Assembly (NCBI RefSeq): GCF_945870625.1
Contig: NZ_CAMBTS010000024.1
Span: 1-34,714, forward strand
Reading direction: 5' to 3'
DNA length: 34,714 nucleotides
Source of the DNA: Novosphingobium sp. Chol11
GTDB lineage: Bacteria > Pseudomonadota > Alphaproteobacteria > Sphingomonadales > Sphingomonadaceae
In this document: piece after piece, positions 8,084 through 15,097 of the stretch
Position numbering within the stretch: position 1 is the first letter of the stretch
Layout of the letters: every line of letters begins with the position of its first letter
Notes under the pieces: generated by a model
Told to the model about the DNA's origin: nothing
Seen by the model: only the letters and a program-made list of their open reading frames with translations
The model's database searches: none
Program-made: the position numbers and the translations under genes

Positions 8084-9502
8084 TCAAGCGGCGTTGTCGA
8101 TCCCGAGTTCAGAAAGCTTTCGGTAAAGCGTCGAACGGCCAATCCCGAGGCGGCGAGCTACCTCGGTCATTCGGCCGCGATAGTGGCCGATCGCAAGCCT
8201 GATCACGTCAGCCTCGATGTCCTCCAGCGGGCGCAAATTGCCGTCAGCCGCATAGAGCGTGACCCCGGCGCCTTCGCTGCTGGCGGGTTGCGCCCGCGGG
8301 GTTTCGCCGAGCATGTTGGAAAGATTGGGAAAGTCGAGCGCGGTAAGCGCTTCGCCGTCGCAAAACACGGCGGCGCGAAACAGCGTGGCTTGCAACTGGC
8401 GGACGTTGCCCGGCCAATCGTAAGCCGCTAGCAACGACAGCGCACCATCGGTAATCCCGAGGGGGCGGAGGCCAGGCTGTTCGCCGATGCGGGCCAGAAA
8501 ATGGCGGGCGAGGGCGGGAATGTCGCCAGCGCGTTCGCGCAGCGCTGGAAGGTAGGCATGCGCCGCGCTCAGCCCTTCGAGCAGCGCGGGCTCAAACAGG
8601 GCGTTATCGACAAGATCGCGCAGCGAGGAATTGCTGCATGCAATCAGCCGCACGTCGAGCCGGAAGCTATGACGTGCGCCGATCGGCTGCACGTCGCCCC
8701 GCGACACGAACTGGACGAGACGAACCTGCGCTTGCGGGCACAGGCGGTCGATCTCGTCGATCACCAGCGTGCCGCCGTCGGCATTCTGAAGCGCGCCGAT
8801 GTGCCGCTCAAAAGCCCCCGGGAACGCGCCCTTCTCATGCCCGAACAACACCGATTCGATCTGGTTTGCCGGAATGCCGCCCGCATTGATGATCCGCAGC
8901 GGCGATTTGGCGCGAGGGCTGGCGGCGTGCATCGCGCGCACCAGCATTTCCTTGCCGGTGCCGCTTTCGCCTTCGATCAGAACGGTATGCTGGGTACGCG
9001 CAGCTTTGGCGGCAACAGCCAGCGCGGTGCGGAAGCTTGATGCGGCGCCGATCATCGAATCGAAATCGAGCGTTGCTGCGAACTTTTCGGTCAGCGGCTG
9101 TAACTCATCACTTCCAGCCGCACTTGCGGTGGCTGAGCGGAGCGCTTGCAGCAGGCGATCGGGTGCCACTGGCTTGATCAGGTAATCGGTTGCGCCTGCG
9201 CGCATCGCCTCCACCGCAAGCAGCGGCGATGCGCTGATGGTGAGCATGAGGATCGGCAATGCCGGGCGGCGCGCCTTGAGCTCTGCGATCAGGGTGCAGG
9301 CTTCATCGCCCGGCACCCACTGGTCAAGAATGATCGCGCCAAGCTGCATCCCCTGACGGGTACCCAGCATGGCGATCGCGGTTTCCGAATCACGGGCGAA
9401 GATCGTGCGCCACCCCTCGCGCGCAGCGAGGGCCGCGATCAGCCGACACTGCGCGGGTTCGTCGTCGATCAACATCAAAAGGCGATCAATCGGCTCCGCC
9501 AT
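8084..9502 (-). CDS. NtrC-like response regulator with degenerate sigma54-activation motifs
   Basis: A 472-residue three-domain regulator. The receiver is about 8-125, with acidic pocket D13/D14, phospho-acceptor D60 (IILDQWVPG), T88 and K110. The AAA+ domain is about 150-390, with Walker A GESGTGKE (178-185) and Walker B TLVIDEID (about 245-252). A Fis-type helix-turn-helix ends the protein (TEVARRLGIGRSTLYRKL). ATP-binding residues are intact, but the sigma54-contact loop reads GAFPGA (225-230) instead of GAFTGA. The arginine-finger segment reads FEPALLEGL (303-311), where active enhancer-binding proteins have F-R and Y-R-L. Conventional sigma54 activation therefore looks unlikely; a sigma54-independent activator or repressor is possible. 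The ATG at 9502 has GGGGA in front. It diverges from the pnt operon across 152 bases. No histidine kinase is adjacent. Confidence 0.88.
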   Translation of the reverse strand: MAEPIDRLLMLIDDEPAQCRLIAALAAREGWRTIFARDSETAIAMLGTRQGMQLGAIILDQWVPGDEACTLIAELKARRPALPILMLTISASPLLAVEAMRAGATDYLIKPVAPDRLLQALRSATASAAGSDELQPLTEKFAATLDFDSMIGAASSFRTALAVAAKAARTQHTVLIEGESGTGKEMLVRAMHAASPRAKSPLRIINAGGIPANQIESVLFGHEKGAFPGAFERHIGALQNADGGTLVIDEIDRLCPQAQVRLVQFVSRGDVQPIGARHSFRLDVRLIACSNSSLRDLVDNALFEPALLEGLSAAHAYLPALRERAGDIPALARHFLARIGEQPGLRPLGITDGALSLLAAYDWPGNVRQLQATLFRAAVFCDGEALTALDFPNLSNMLGETPRAQPASSEGAGVTLYAADGNLRPLEDIEADVIRLAIGHYRGRMTEVARRLGIGRSTLYRKLSELGIDNAA

Positions 9503-9564
9503 GGAATCCCCGGTCATTTGCACAGGAGACGGCGTAGTCGAATTCAGTAAACTTCAGATTAAGG

Positions 9565-9577
9565 GCATGAATCATGC
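9565..9577. promoter_or_regulatory. 13-bp perfect palindrome in the regulator/pnt divergent region
   Basis: GCATGA-A-TCATGC is a perfect palindrome with a one-base centre. It also contains a GAATC methylation site. It lies 63 bases upstream of the regulator ATG and 78 bases upstream of the COX4-like start, which suits an operator for one or both transcripts. The bound protein is unknown. Confidence 0.45.
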
Positions 9578-9602
9578 TTGGGCTTGAGCCGCGTGCCTAC
9601 AG

Positions 9603-9621
9603 CGGTTAAGGGATCGGTTAA
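9603..9621 (+). promoter_or_regulatory. Tandem CGGTTAA direct repeats upstream of the pnt operon
   Basis: CGGTTAA is found at 9603-9609 and 9615-9621, repeated with a 12-base period, about one helical turn. The TTAA cores are separated by eight bases, so this is not the standard CtrA arrangement (TTAA-N7-TTAA). A regulator binding one face of the helix is plausible. Confidence 0.4.
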
Positions 9622-9654
9622 TGTGCATCAGCAACGCACCGAAGGGAGTGAAGA

Positions 9655-9777
9655 ATGGGCTCTGCCAATGACATGAAGGCCGCCAAGGCGACCTATGATG
9701 GCTTCATCAGCTTGATCAAGGTGTCTGTCCCGGTGATCATATTGATCGTCGCGGTCGTCGTTGTGCTCATCGCCTGA
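9655..9777 (+). CDS. Small single-span protein of the aa3 cytochrome oxidase subunit IV-like family
   Basis: A 40-residue peptide: a short hydrophilic start (MGSANDMKAAKATYDGFISL) and one membrane span from about residue 23 to the end (SVPVIILIVAVVVVLIA). The T-Y-x-G-F-x-x-L-x-K core resembles the short bacterial COX4_pro_2 family, usually labelled aa3-type cytochrome c oxidase subunit IV. No oxidase genes are nearby. Its TGA overlaps the pntAA ATG as TGATG, and GGGAG precedes its own ATG, so it is the first gene of the transhydrogenase operon. A role in assembling or stabilising the membrane part of transhydrogenase is inferred from context only. Confidence 0.75.
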   Translation: MGSANDMKAAKATYDGFISLIKVSVPVIILIVAVVVVLIA

Positions 9778-10916
9778 TGGAAGCCACATCCCAAGCCACG
9801 AAAATCGCCGTTCTCAAAGAACGCGCGATGGGCGAGCACCGCGTGGCGGCAACGCCCGAAACCGTGAAAAAGTTCATCGCTCTGGGGGCCTCTGTCGCAG
9901 TCGAAAGCGGCGCAGGTGCCTCTGCGTCGATCGCCGACAACGATTACCGTGCAGTTGGCGCGGAGATTCTCGCTCAGTCCCCCGCACAAGGCGCGGACAT
10001 CATTCTGGGCATTCAAGGGCCCGACGCCGCTTTGCTCGCCGGGGCCAATCCGGGGGCATGGATCGTGGCCTCGCTCGATCCCTTCATGCAGCGCGAACGC
10101 GTTGACGCTTACGCGGCGGCCGGATTTGAAGCATTGGCGATGGAATTCATGCCGCGTATCACCCGCGCGCAATCGATGGATATCCTTTCCTCGCAATCGA
10201 ATCTGGCCGGTTACAAGGCGGTGATCGTGGCAGCGGACTTGTATGGCCGCGCGTTCCCGATGATGATGACGGCGGCTGGCACCGTGAGCGCGGCCAAAGT
10301 GTTCGTCATGGGCGTCGGCGTGGCAGGCCTTCAGGCTATCGCCACCGCGCGGCGTCTTGGTGGGCAGGTTTCCGCAACCGACGTGCGCTCGGCCACCAAG
10401 GAGCAGATCCAGTCGCTCGGTGCCAAGCCGATTTTCGTGGAGAATGTGGCCGGTATCGAGGGCGAAGGCGCGGGCGGCTATGCCACCGAGATGAGCCCGG
10501 AGTATCAGGCAGCGCAAGCTGAACTGGTTTCCAGCCACATTGCCAAGCAGGATATCGTGATTACCACTGCGCTGATCCCGGGCCGTGCCGCACCGCGCCT
10601 CGTCACCGACGCGCAGATCGCGACAATGAAGCCCGGCTCGGTGATCTTCGACCTTGCGGTTTCGCAAGGCGGCAATGTCGAAGGGTCGGTAGCGGATCAG
10701 GTGGTGGAGAAGCACGGCGTCAAGATCGTCGGCTATTCCAACACCGCCACACATCTCGCGGCAGACGCCTCGGCGCTGTTTTCGCGCAACCTCTTCAACT
10801 TCCTCTCCGCGTTCTGGGACAAGGAAGCCGGAAAGCCGGTGCTAGACGAGGAAATCGGCAATGCCGTGCGCCTGACGCAGGGCGGCAAAGTCGTCAACGA
10901 ACGACTGCTCGGGTGA
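9777..10916 (+). CDS. pntAA: NAD(P)(+) transhydrogenase, soluble NAD(H)-binding subunit (alpha part 1)
   Basis: A 379-residue domain I subunit of the proton-translocating transhydrogenase. It binds NAD(H) on the cytoplasmic side and exchanges hydride with domain III. Visible marks are KIAVLKERAMGEHRVAATPE at the start, the RITRAQSMDILSSQSNLAGY segment, the Rossmann motif VFVMGVGVAGLQAIATARRL and ATDVRSATKEQIQSLGAK. The length fits the three-polypeptide type (PntAA, PntAB, PntB) known from Rhodospirillum rubrum, in which domain I is a separate protein. Translation is coupled to the COX4-like gene upstream (TGATG). Fourteen bases separate it from pntAB. Confidence 0.95.
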   Translation: MEATSQATKIAVLKERAMGEHRVAATPETVKKFIALGASVAVESGAGASASIADNDYRAVGAEILAQSPAQGADIILGIQGPDAALLAGANPGAWIVASLDPFMQRERVDAYAAAGFEALAMEFMPRITRAQSMDILSSQSNLAGYKAVIVAADLYGRAFPMMMTAAGTVSAAKVFVMGVGVAGLQAIATARRLGGQVSATDVRSATKEQIQSLGAKPIFVENVAGIEGEGAGGYATEMSPEYQAAQAELVSSHIAKQDIVITTALIPGRAAPRLVTDAQIATMKPGSVIFDLAVSQGGNVEGSVADQVVEKHGVKIVGYSNTATHLAADASALFSRNLFNFLSAFWDKEAGKPVLDEEIGNAVRLTQGGKVVNERLLG

Positions 10917-10930
10917 GGGGGCTTTAAAAC

Positions 10931-11215
10931 ATGGACTTCATTTCAATCTTGAGCGTCTTCGTAATGGCCTGCTTTGTGGGCTATTACGTTGTCTGGTCGG
11001 TGACGCCCGCGCTGCATACGCCGTTGATGGCGGTGACCAACGCGATTTCATCGGTCATCGTCGTGGGTGCGCTCGTTGCGGGTGCAGCTGAAGGCTCGGT
11101 CGCTTCGAAGTGGCTGGGGCTGCTCGCTGTGGTGCTGGCCAGCGTCAACATCTTCGGCGGGTTTGCCGTCACCGAGCGTATGCTCGCTATGTACAAGAAG
11201 AAGGAGAAGAAGTGA
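10931..11215 (+). CDS. pntAB: NAD(P)(+) transhydrogenase, membrane subunit alpha part 2
   Basis: A 94-residue membrane protein with three hydrophobic segments: FISILSVFVMACFVGYYVVW, AISSVIVVGALVAGA and WLGLLAVVLASVNIFGGF. It ends in a lysine-rich cytoplasmic tail (MYKKKEKK). The VTPALHTPLMAVTNAISS segment is characteristic of the domain II part carried by PntAB. With the PntB spans it forms the proton channel. Its TGA overlaps the pntB ATG as TGATG at 11213-11217, which should keep the two membrane subunits in step. Confidence 0.94.
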   Translation: MDFISILSVFVMACFVGYYVVWSVTPALHTPLMAVTNAISSVIVVGALVAGAAEGSVASKWLGLLAVVLASVNIFGGFAVTERMLAMYKKKEKK

Positions 11216-12630
11216 TGGAACACGTCGCTCCTCCCTCCTGGGTAGGCCTTGCCTATCTTGCCGCCGGCGTCCTGTTCATCATGGCGCTGCGCGGTCTCTC
11301 GAGCCCCGCAACGTCACGCGCGGGCAACCGTTATGGCATGATCGGCATGACCATCGCCATGGTCACCACGCTGGCCACGCATGGCACAGCCAGTCTCCTT
11401 GAAATTGCAGGCGCGATTGCCATTGGCGGCGGGCTCGGCTTCGTTACCGCGCGCAAGATCAAGATGACCGACATGCCGCAGCTTGTCGCCGCGTTCCACA
11501 GCCTTGTCGGTATGGCCGCAGTGCTGGTCGGCCTTGCCGCGTATCTCAATCCCATCGCTTTCGGCATCGCCGGGCCAGACGGGGTAATCGAAGTTCAGAG
11601 CCGGATCGAAATGGGCCTTGGCATCGCCATCGGCGCGATCACCTTCTCGGGCTCGGTCATCGCTTTCCTCAAGCTCAACGGCAACATGAGCGGTTCGCCG
11701 ATCATGCTGCCCGGCCGCCATGTAATCAACCTGGGCACCTTGATCGGAATTATCGGGCTTGTCGGCTACTTCACGGTGGATCAGAGCCCTTGGGTGATCG
11801 CGGTAATCACCGCGCTCTCGTTCCTCATCGGTTTCCTGCTGATTATTCCGATCGGCGGCGCGGACATGCCGGTGGTCGTCTCGATGCTCAATTCCTATTC
11901 GGGCTGGGCTGCGGCGGCGATGGGTTTCACGCTCCACAACGCCGCGATGATCATCACCGGCGCGCTGGTGGGTTCGTCGGGCGCGATCCTCTCCTACATC
12001 ATGTGCAAGGCGATGAACCGCAGCTTCATCTCGGTGATCGCGGGCGGCTTCGGCGCGGCTCCCGAGGCGAGCAGCGGCGGTGCGGCGAAAGTGCAGCGTC
12101 CGTGGAAGCGCGGCGCTGCGGAAGACGCGGCTTATCTGATGAAGGAAGCCGAAACGGTCATCATCATCCCGGGCTACGGCATGGCCGTGGCGCAGGCCCA
12201 GCACGTGCTGCGCGAGATGGGCGATCTGCTCAAGAAGGCGGGCGTCAACGTCAAGTACGCCATCCATCCGGTGGCGGGCCGCATGCCGGGCCACATGAAC
12301 GTGCTGCTCGCCGAAGCAAACGTGCCTTATGACGAGGTCTTCGAACTTGAAGACATCAACGGCGAATTTGCGCAAGCGGACGTGGCCTTCATCATCGGCG
12401 CGAACGACGTGGTCAATCCTTCGGCCAAAACGGACAAGTCCTCGCCAATCTATGGCATGCCGGTGTTCGATGTCGACAGGGCCAAGACGGTCATGTTCAT
12501 CAAGCGCTCGATGGGTGGCGTGGGCTATGCCGGCGTCGACAACGATGTGTTCTATATGGACCAGACCATGATGCTCCTCGCCGATGCCAAGAAGATGGTC
12601 GAAGACATCAACAAGGCGCTGGCGCACTGA
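11215..12630 (+). CDS. pntB: NAD(P)(+) transhydrogenase subunit beta
   Basis: A 471-residue inner-membrane subunit. The N-terminal half has multiple spans (GLAYLAAGVLFIMALRG through IMCKAMNRSF, about residues 8-270) and contains the HGTASLLE and AAFHSLVGMAAVLVG segments of domain II. The C-terminal domain III binds NADP(H): VIIIPGYGMAVAQAQHVLRE, KYAIHPVAGRMPGHMNVLLA, YDEVFELEDINGEF and GANDVVNPSA. Proton flow through domain II drives hydride transfer from NADH to NADP+. With the Entner-Doudoroff operon about 10 kb away, the window encodes two NADPH sources. It is coupled to pntAB and to the lipoprotein gene by TGATG overlaps. Confidence 0.96.
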   Translation: MEHVAPPSWVGLAYLAAGVLFIMALRGLSSPATSRAGNRYGMIGMTIAMVTTLATHGTASLLEIAGAIAIGGGLGFVTARKIKMTDMPQLVAAFHSLVGMAAVLVGLAAYLNPIAFGIAGPDGVIEVQSRIEMGLGIAIGAITFSGSVIAFLKLNGNMSGSPIMLPGRHVINLGTLIGIIGLVGYFTVDQSPWVIAVITALSFLIGFLLIIPIGGADMPVVVSMLNSYSGWAAAAMGFTLHNAAMIITGALVGSSGAILSYIMCKAMNRSFISVIAGGFGAAPEASSGGAAKVQRPWKRGAAEDAAYLMKEAETVIIIPGYGMAVAQAQHVLREMGDLLKKAGVNVKYAIHPVAGRMPGHMNVLLAEANVPYDEVFELEDINGEFAQADVAFIIGANDVVNPSAKTDKSSPIYGMPVFDVDRAKTVMFIKRSMGGVGYAGVDNDVFYMDQTMMLLADAKKMVEDINKALAH

Positions 12631-12980
12631 TGAGCGCAGCCCGCCAGGCGCAATCCCGGCTTTTCGCGCGTGGCGGAATTCTGGCGATTGCCCTGGCTCT
12701 GACCATGGCGGGCTGTGTCTCGAAGTTGGCTGAAATCCGCGTGCGGTCGGCCTTGGTGGACGCAGGGTTGCCGCAACCGATTGCGGCTTGCATGGCGGAG
12801 CGCATGACCGACCGCCTGTCGATCGCACAACTGAAGAAACTTCAGGTGTTGCAATCGCCCAAACGCTCGCTGGCGGACTATGTCTTTGCGGTCCGCAGGC
12901 TCAACGACAGCGAACTGCTGAGCGTGACCGCCGGGTCAGCCGCCCTATGCGCTACCGGTCTTGCGCCCGAGCGGCGTTGA
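12630..12980 (+). CDS. Hypothetical lipoprotein coupled to pntB
   Basis: A 116-residue protein with a signal peptide: basic start (QSRLFARGG), hydrophobic core (ILAIALALTMAG) and Cys29 as the likely lipidated residue (TMAGC). After lipidation it would face the periplasm. The mature part is mostly helical by composition and holds two further Cys (C54 and C107), which could form a disulfide. I do not recognise a family with a known function. Its ATG overlaps the pntB stop (TGATG at 12628-12632), so it appears to be the last gene of the transhydrogenase operon. A functional link to transhydrogenase is inferred from coupling alone. Confidence 0.72.
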   Translation: MSAARQAQSRLFARGGILAIALALTMAGCVSKLAEIRVRSALVDAGLPQPIAACMAERMTDRLSIAQLKKLQVLQSPKRSLADYVFAVRRLNDSELLSVTAGSAALCATGLAPERR

Positions 12981-13100
12981 ACCCTTCCTTCGGTATCCGC
13001 GGAATGCTTGCCCGCAAGCTGGACCGTGCCGCGTCTGCCGCGTAAGGCAGCCAACACGGGCAATTCATTTCCGGGGCATTCAATTTCAGGGGCGGGAACC

Positions 13101-13793
13101 TTGCGCAAAATCGGCTTGATCGGCGGCATGAGCTGGGTTTCGACCCGCACCTATTACGAACACATCAACCGCGCGGTGCAAACGCGCACGAGCAAGCTCG
13201 CCAGCGCGCCGATGCTGATCGAGAGCCTCGATTTCAGCGAGCTTGCCGCGCTCTCCACGCCCGAACAATGGCACCACGCCAGCACTGTGCTGAGCGAGAG
13301 CGCGCAGCGGCTTGCGGCAGCGGGTGCCACCGCGATCCTGATCGGGGCCAATTCGATGCACAAGGTTTACGATGCGGTCGCCGCTGCGGTGAGCGTGCCG
13401 ATCATCCACATTGCCGATGTGGTTGGCGCGAAGATGCGCGCCGACGGCGTGACCAATGCGGTGCTGATCGGTTCGCGCAATGTTATGCTGGAAAGCTTCT
13501 ATCGCAAGCGCCTCGTCGCCCACGGGGTCAGCCTGATGCCGCCAGTGATGGACAATGTCGCCGAGTTCGACCGCATCATCTATGAAGAACTCATGCAGGG
13601 CCGGATCACGCGCGCCGCCGAGCGCACCTTCAAGACTTATATCACCACGATGGATCAAGCCGGGGTGCAGGCGGTCGTGCTGGGCTGCACCGAGCTCGAC
13701 ATGGTGATCGATGTCGATGCCAATGTCCTGCCAGTGTACGATGGCACGCGCATCCATGCCGAAGCGGCAGTCGACTGGATTCTGGGCGCATAG
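13101..13793 (+). CDS. Aspartate/glutamate racemase-family protein with altered first catalytic site
   Basis: A 230-residue protein of the Asp/Glu/hydantoin racemase superfamily, opening [20 protein letters not shown] like E. coli YgeA. These enzymes use two catalytic residues, one in each lobe. The C-terminal Cys is present (C196 in [10 protein letters not shown]). The N-terminal one, Cys in most members and Thr83 in YgeA as I recall, is Ala83 here (IGANSMHKV). Racemisation by a two-base mechanism may be impaired. I chose TTG at 13101, preceded by GGGGCGGGA, because the family begins at this point; upstream in-frame residues look non-coding. The TAG overlaps the GTG of the dGTPase gene (TAGTG). 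Confidence 0.82.
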   Translation: MRKIGLIGGMSWVSTRTYYEHINRAVQTRTSKLASAPMLIESLDFSELAALSTPEQWHHASTVLSESAQRLAAAGATAILIGANSMHKVYDAVAAAVSVPIIHIADVVGAKMRADGVTNAVLIGSRNVMLESFYRKRLVAHGVSLMPPVMDNVAEFDRIIYEELMQGRITRAAERTFKTYITTMDQAGVQAVVLGCTELDMVIDVDANVLPVYDGTRIHAEAAVDWILGA

Positions 13794-14962
13794 TGCCGGT
13801 CCGGGCGCCTTACGCGGCAGACCCGGCGCGCTCGCGCGGGCGCGAATTCGGATTGGAGACGCAGACTGAGCGCGGCCCGCGCACCGCGTTTCAGCGTGAT
13901 CGCGACCGGATCATTCACTCGATCGCGTTTCGCCGCCTTCGCCACAAGACGCAGGTGTTCATCGCGCCGGACGGGGATCATTACCGGGTGCGGCTTACGC
14001 ATAGCCTCGAAGTGGCGCAGATCGGGCGCGTGATTGCCCGCGCGCTGGGGCTGGATGAAGATCTGACCGAGGCGCTATGCTTGGCGCATGACATAGGCCA
14101 TCCTCCGTTCGGCCATGCTGGCGAAAGCGCACTTGAAGCGGCAATGGCGCACCACGGCGGGTTTGATCATAACGCGCATACGCTGCGCGTGCTGATGCGG
14201 ATGGAGAGCCCATATCCGGAGCATGACGGGCTTAATCTGAGCTGGGAGATGCTGGAGGGACTGGCCAAGCACAATGGCCCGGTTCGCGCGCCGACATGGG
14301 CGCTGGCCGAGCTTGACGCCGCGTTCCCGCTCGAACTTGATCGCCATGCCTCGCTTGAGGCGCAGGTCGCGGCGATCTCTGACGATATCGCTTACGATAA
14401 TCATGACATCGACGATGGCTTGCGCGCCGGATTTTTGACGCTCGACGGTTTGCTCGCATTGCCGTCGCTCGCAGCGCAGTGGCGCGGCATCGAAAGCCGC
14501 TTTCCCGGTGCCCCCCGGGCGCGATTGCAGCGCGAACTGGTCCGCGGCCAGATCGGACGTATGGTCAATGACGTCATCGCCGAAACCCGCCGGAGGCTTT
14601 CGGACATGGGCGCTGAAACGCTGGAGGATGTGCGCGCCGCGCCGCAAGCACTGGCGGGCTTCGCGCCAGACATGGCGCGCGAGGAGCGCGCGCTCAAGCA
14701 GTTCATGTATGACAAGCTTTATTATCATCCCGATCAGGTCGCAACCGCCGCCAGCGCGCACGGGGTGATTGCCCGGTTGTTTGAGGCATACCGCGCCGAT
14801 CCGGGGAACTTGCCGGAAAGCTGGTGCGCGGCGCTTCCAGACAGCGAGCCGGGTCGCAGCCGCAGCATTGCCGATTACATCGCCGGGATGACCGATCGCT
14901 ACGCGATGAATTGCTACACGCGCCTGTTTGGCTGCGCGCCTGAGGGATTGCAGAACGTCTAG
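13793..14962 (+). CDS. dgt: Deoxyguanosinetriphosphate triphosphohydrolase-like protein
   Basis: A 389-residue HD-domain enzyme expected to hydrolyse dNTPs to the nucleoside and tripolyphosphate, affecting dNTP pools. The metal ligands are visible: His in [14 protein letters not shown], the HD pair in [18 protein letters not shown] (about residues 100-117) and the Asp in [19 protein letters not shown]. The opening [20 protein letters not shown] followed by [13 protein letters not shown] is standard for the dGTPase type 2 subfamily. The GTG start overlaps the racemase TAG stop, and the length is normal. Substrate preference within the family cannot be set from sequence. Confidence 0.9.
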   Translation: MPVRAPYAADPARSRGREFGLETQTERGPRTAFQRDRDRIIHSIAFRRLRHKTQVFIAPDGDHYRVRLTHSLEVAQIGRVIARALGLDEDLTEALCLAHDIGHPPFGHAGESALEAAMAHHGGFDHNAHTLRVLMRMESPYPEHDGLNLSWEMLEGLAKHNGPVRAPTWALAELDAAFPLELDRHASLEAQVAAISDDIAYDNHDIDDGLRAGFLTLDGLLALPSLAAQWRGIESRFPGAPRARLQRELVRGQIGRMVNDVIAETRRRLSDMGAETLEDVRAAPQALAGFAPDMAREERALKQFMYDKLYYHPDQVATAASAHGVIARLFEAYRADPGNLPESWCAALPDSEPGRSRSIADYIAGMTDRYAMNCYTRLFGCAPEGLQNV

Positions 14963-15006
14963 CAAGCGCGACCTTCGCTGTGCGCCAGAAACACCTTGCG
15001 CATCCG

Positions 15007-15025
15007 GCGGCTTGGCCGCTTTAAT
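15007..15025 (+). terminator. Weak terminator-like hairpin after dgt
   Basis: GCGGC (15007-15011) and GCCGC (15015-15019) form a short stem with a TTG loop, followed by TTTAAT. The stem is only five pairs. The same TTTAAT could instead be a -10 box for the acyl-CoA ligase (TTGCGC at 14996 lies 18 bases upstream of it), so both readings are tentative. Confidence 0.3.
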
Positions 15026-15097
15026 GGGGGTTATAAGGGCGAGGTGCGCGCGCGGTTTAGCGGTGCGGCACCCAGACCCGGGGATGAGGACCATTCG

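Noticed and set aside
6811..8202. A 463-codon plus-strand frame over the CoA-transferase gene
   Set aside because: It is an antisense shadow of a clear CaiB-family gene.
9603..9621. A CtrA binding site before the pnt operon
   Set aside because: The TTAA cores are spaced by eight bases, not the required seven.
11314..12828. A 504-codon minus-strand frame over pntB
   Set aside because: It is antisense to pntB, which is certain. The frame is rich in Arg, His and Asp and has no recognisable domain.
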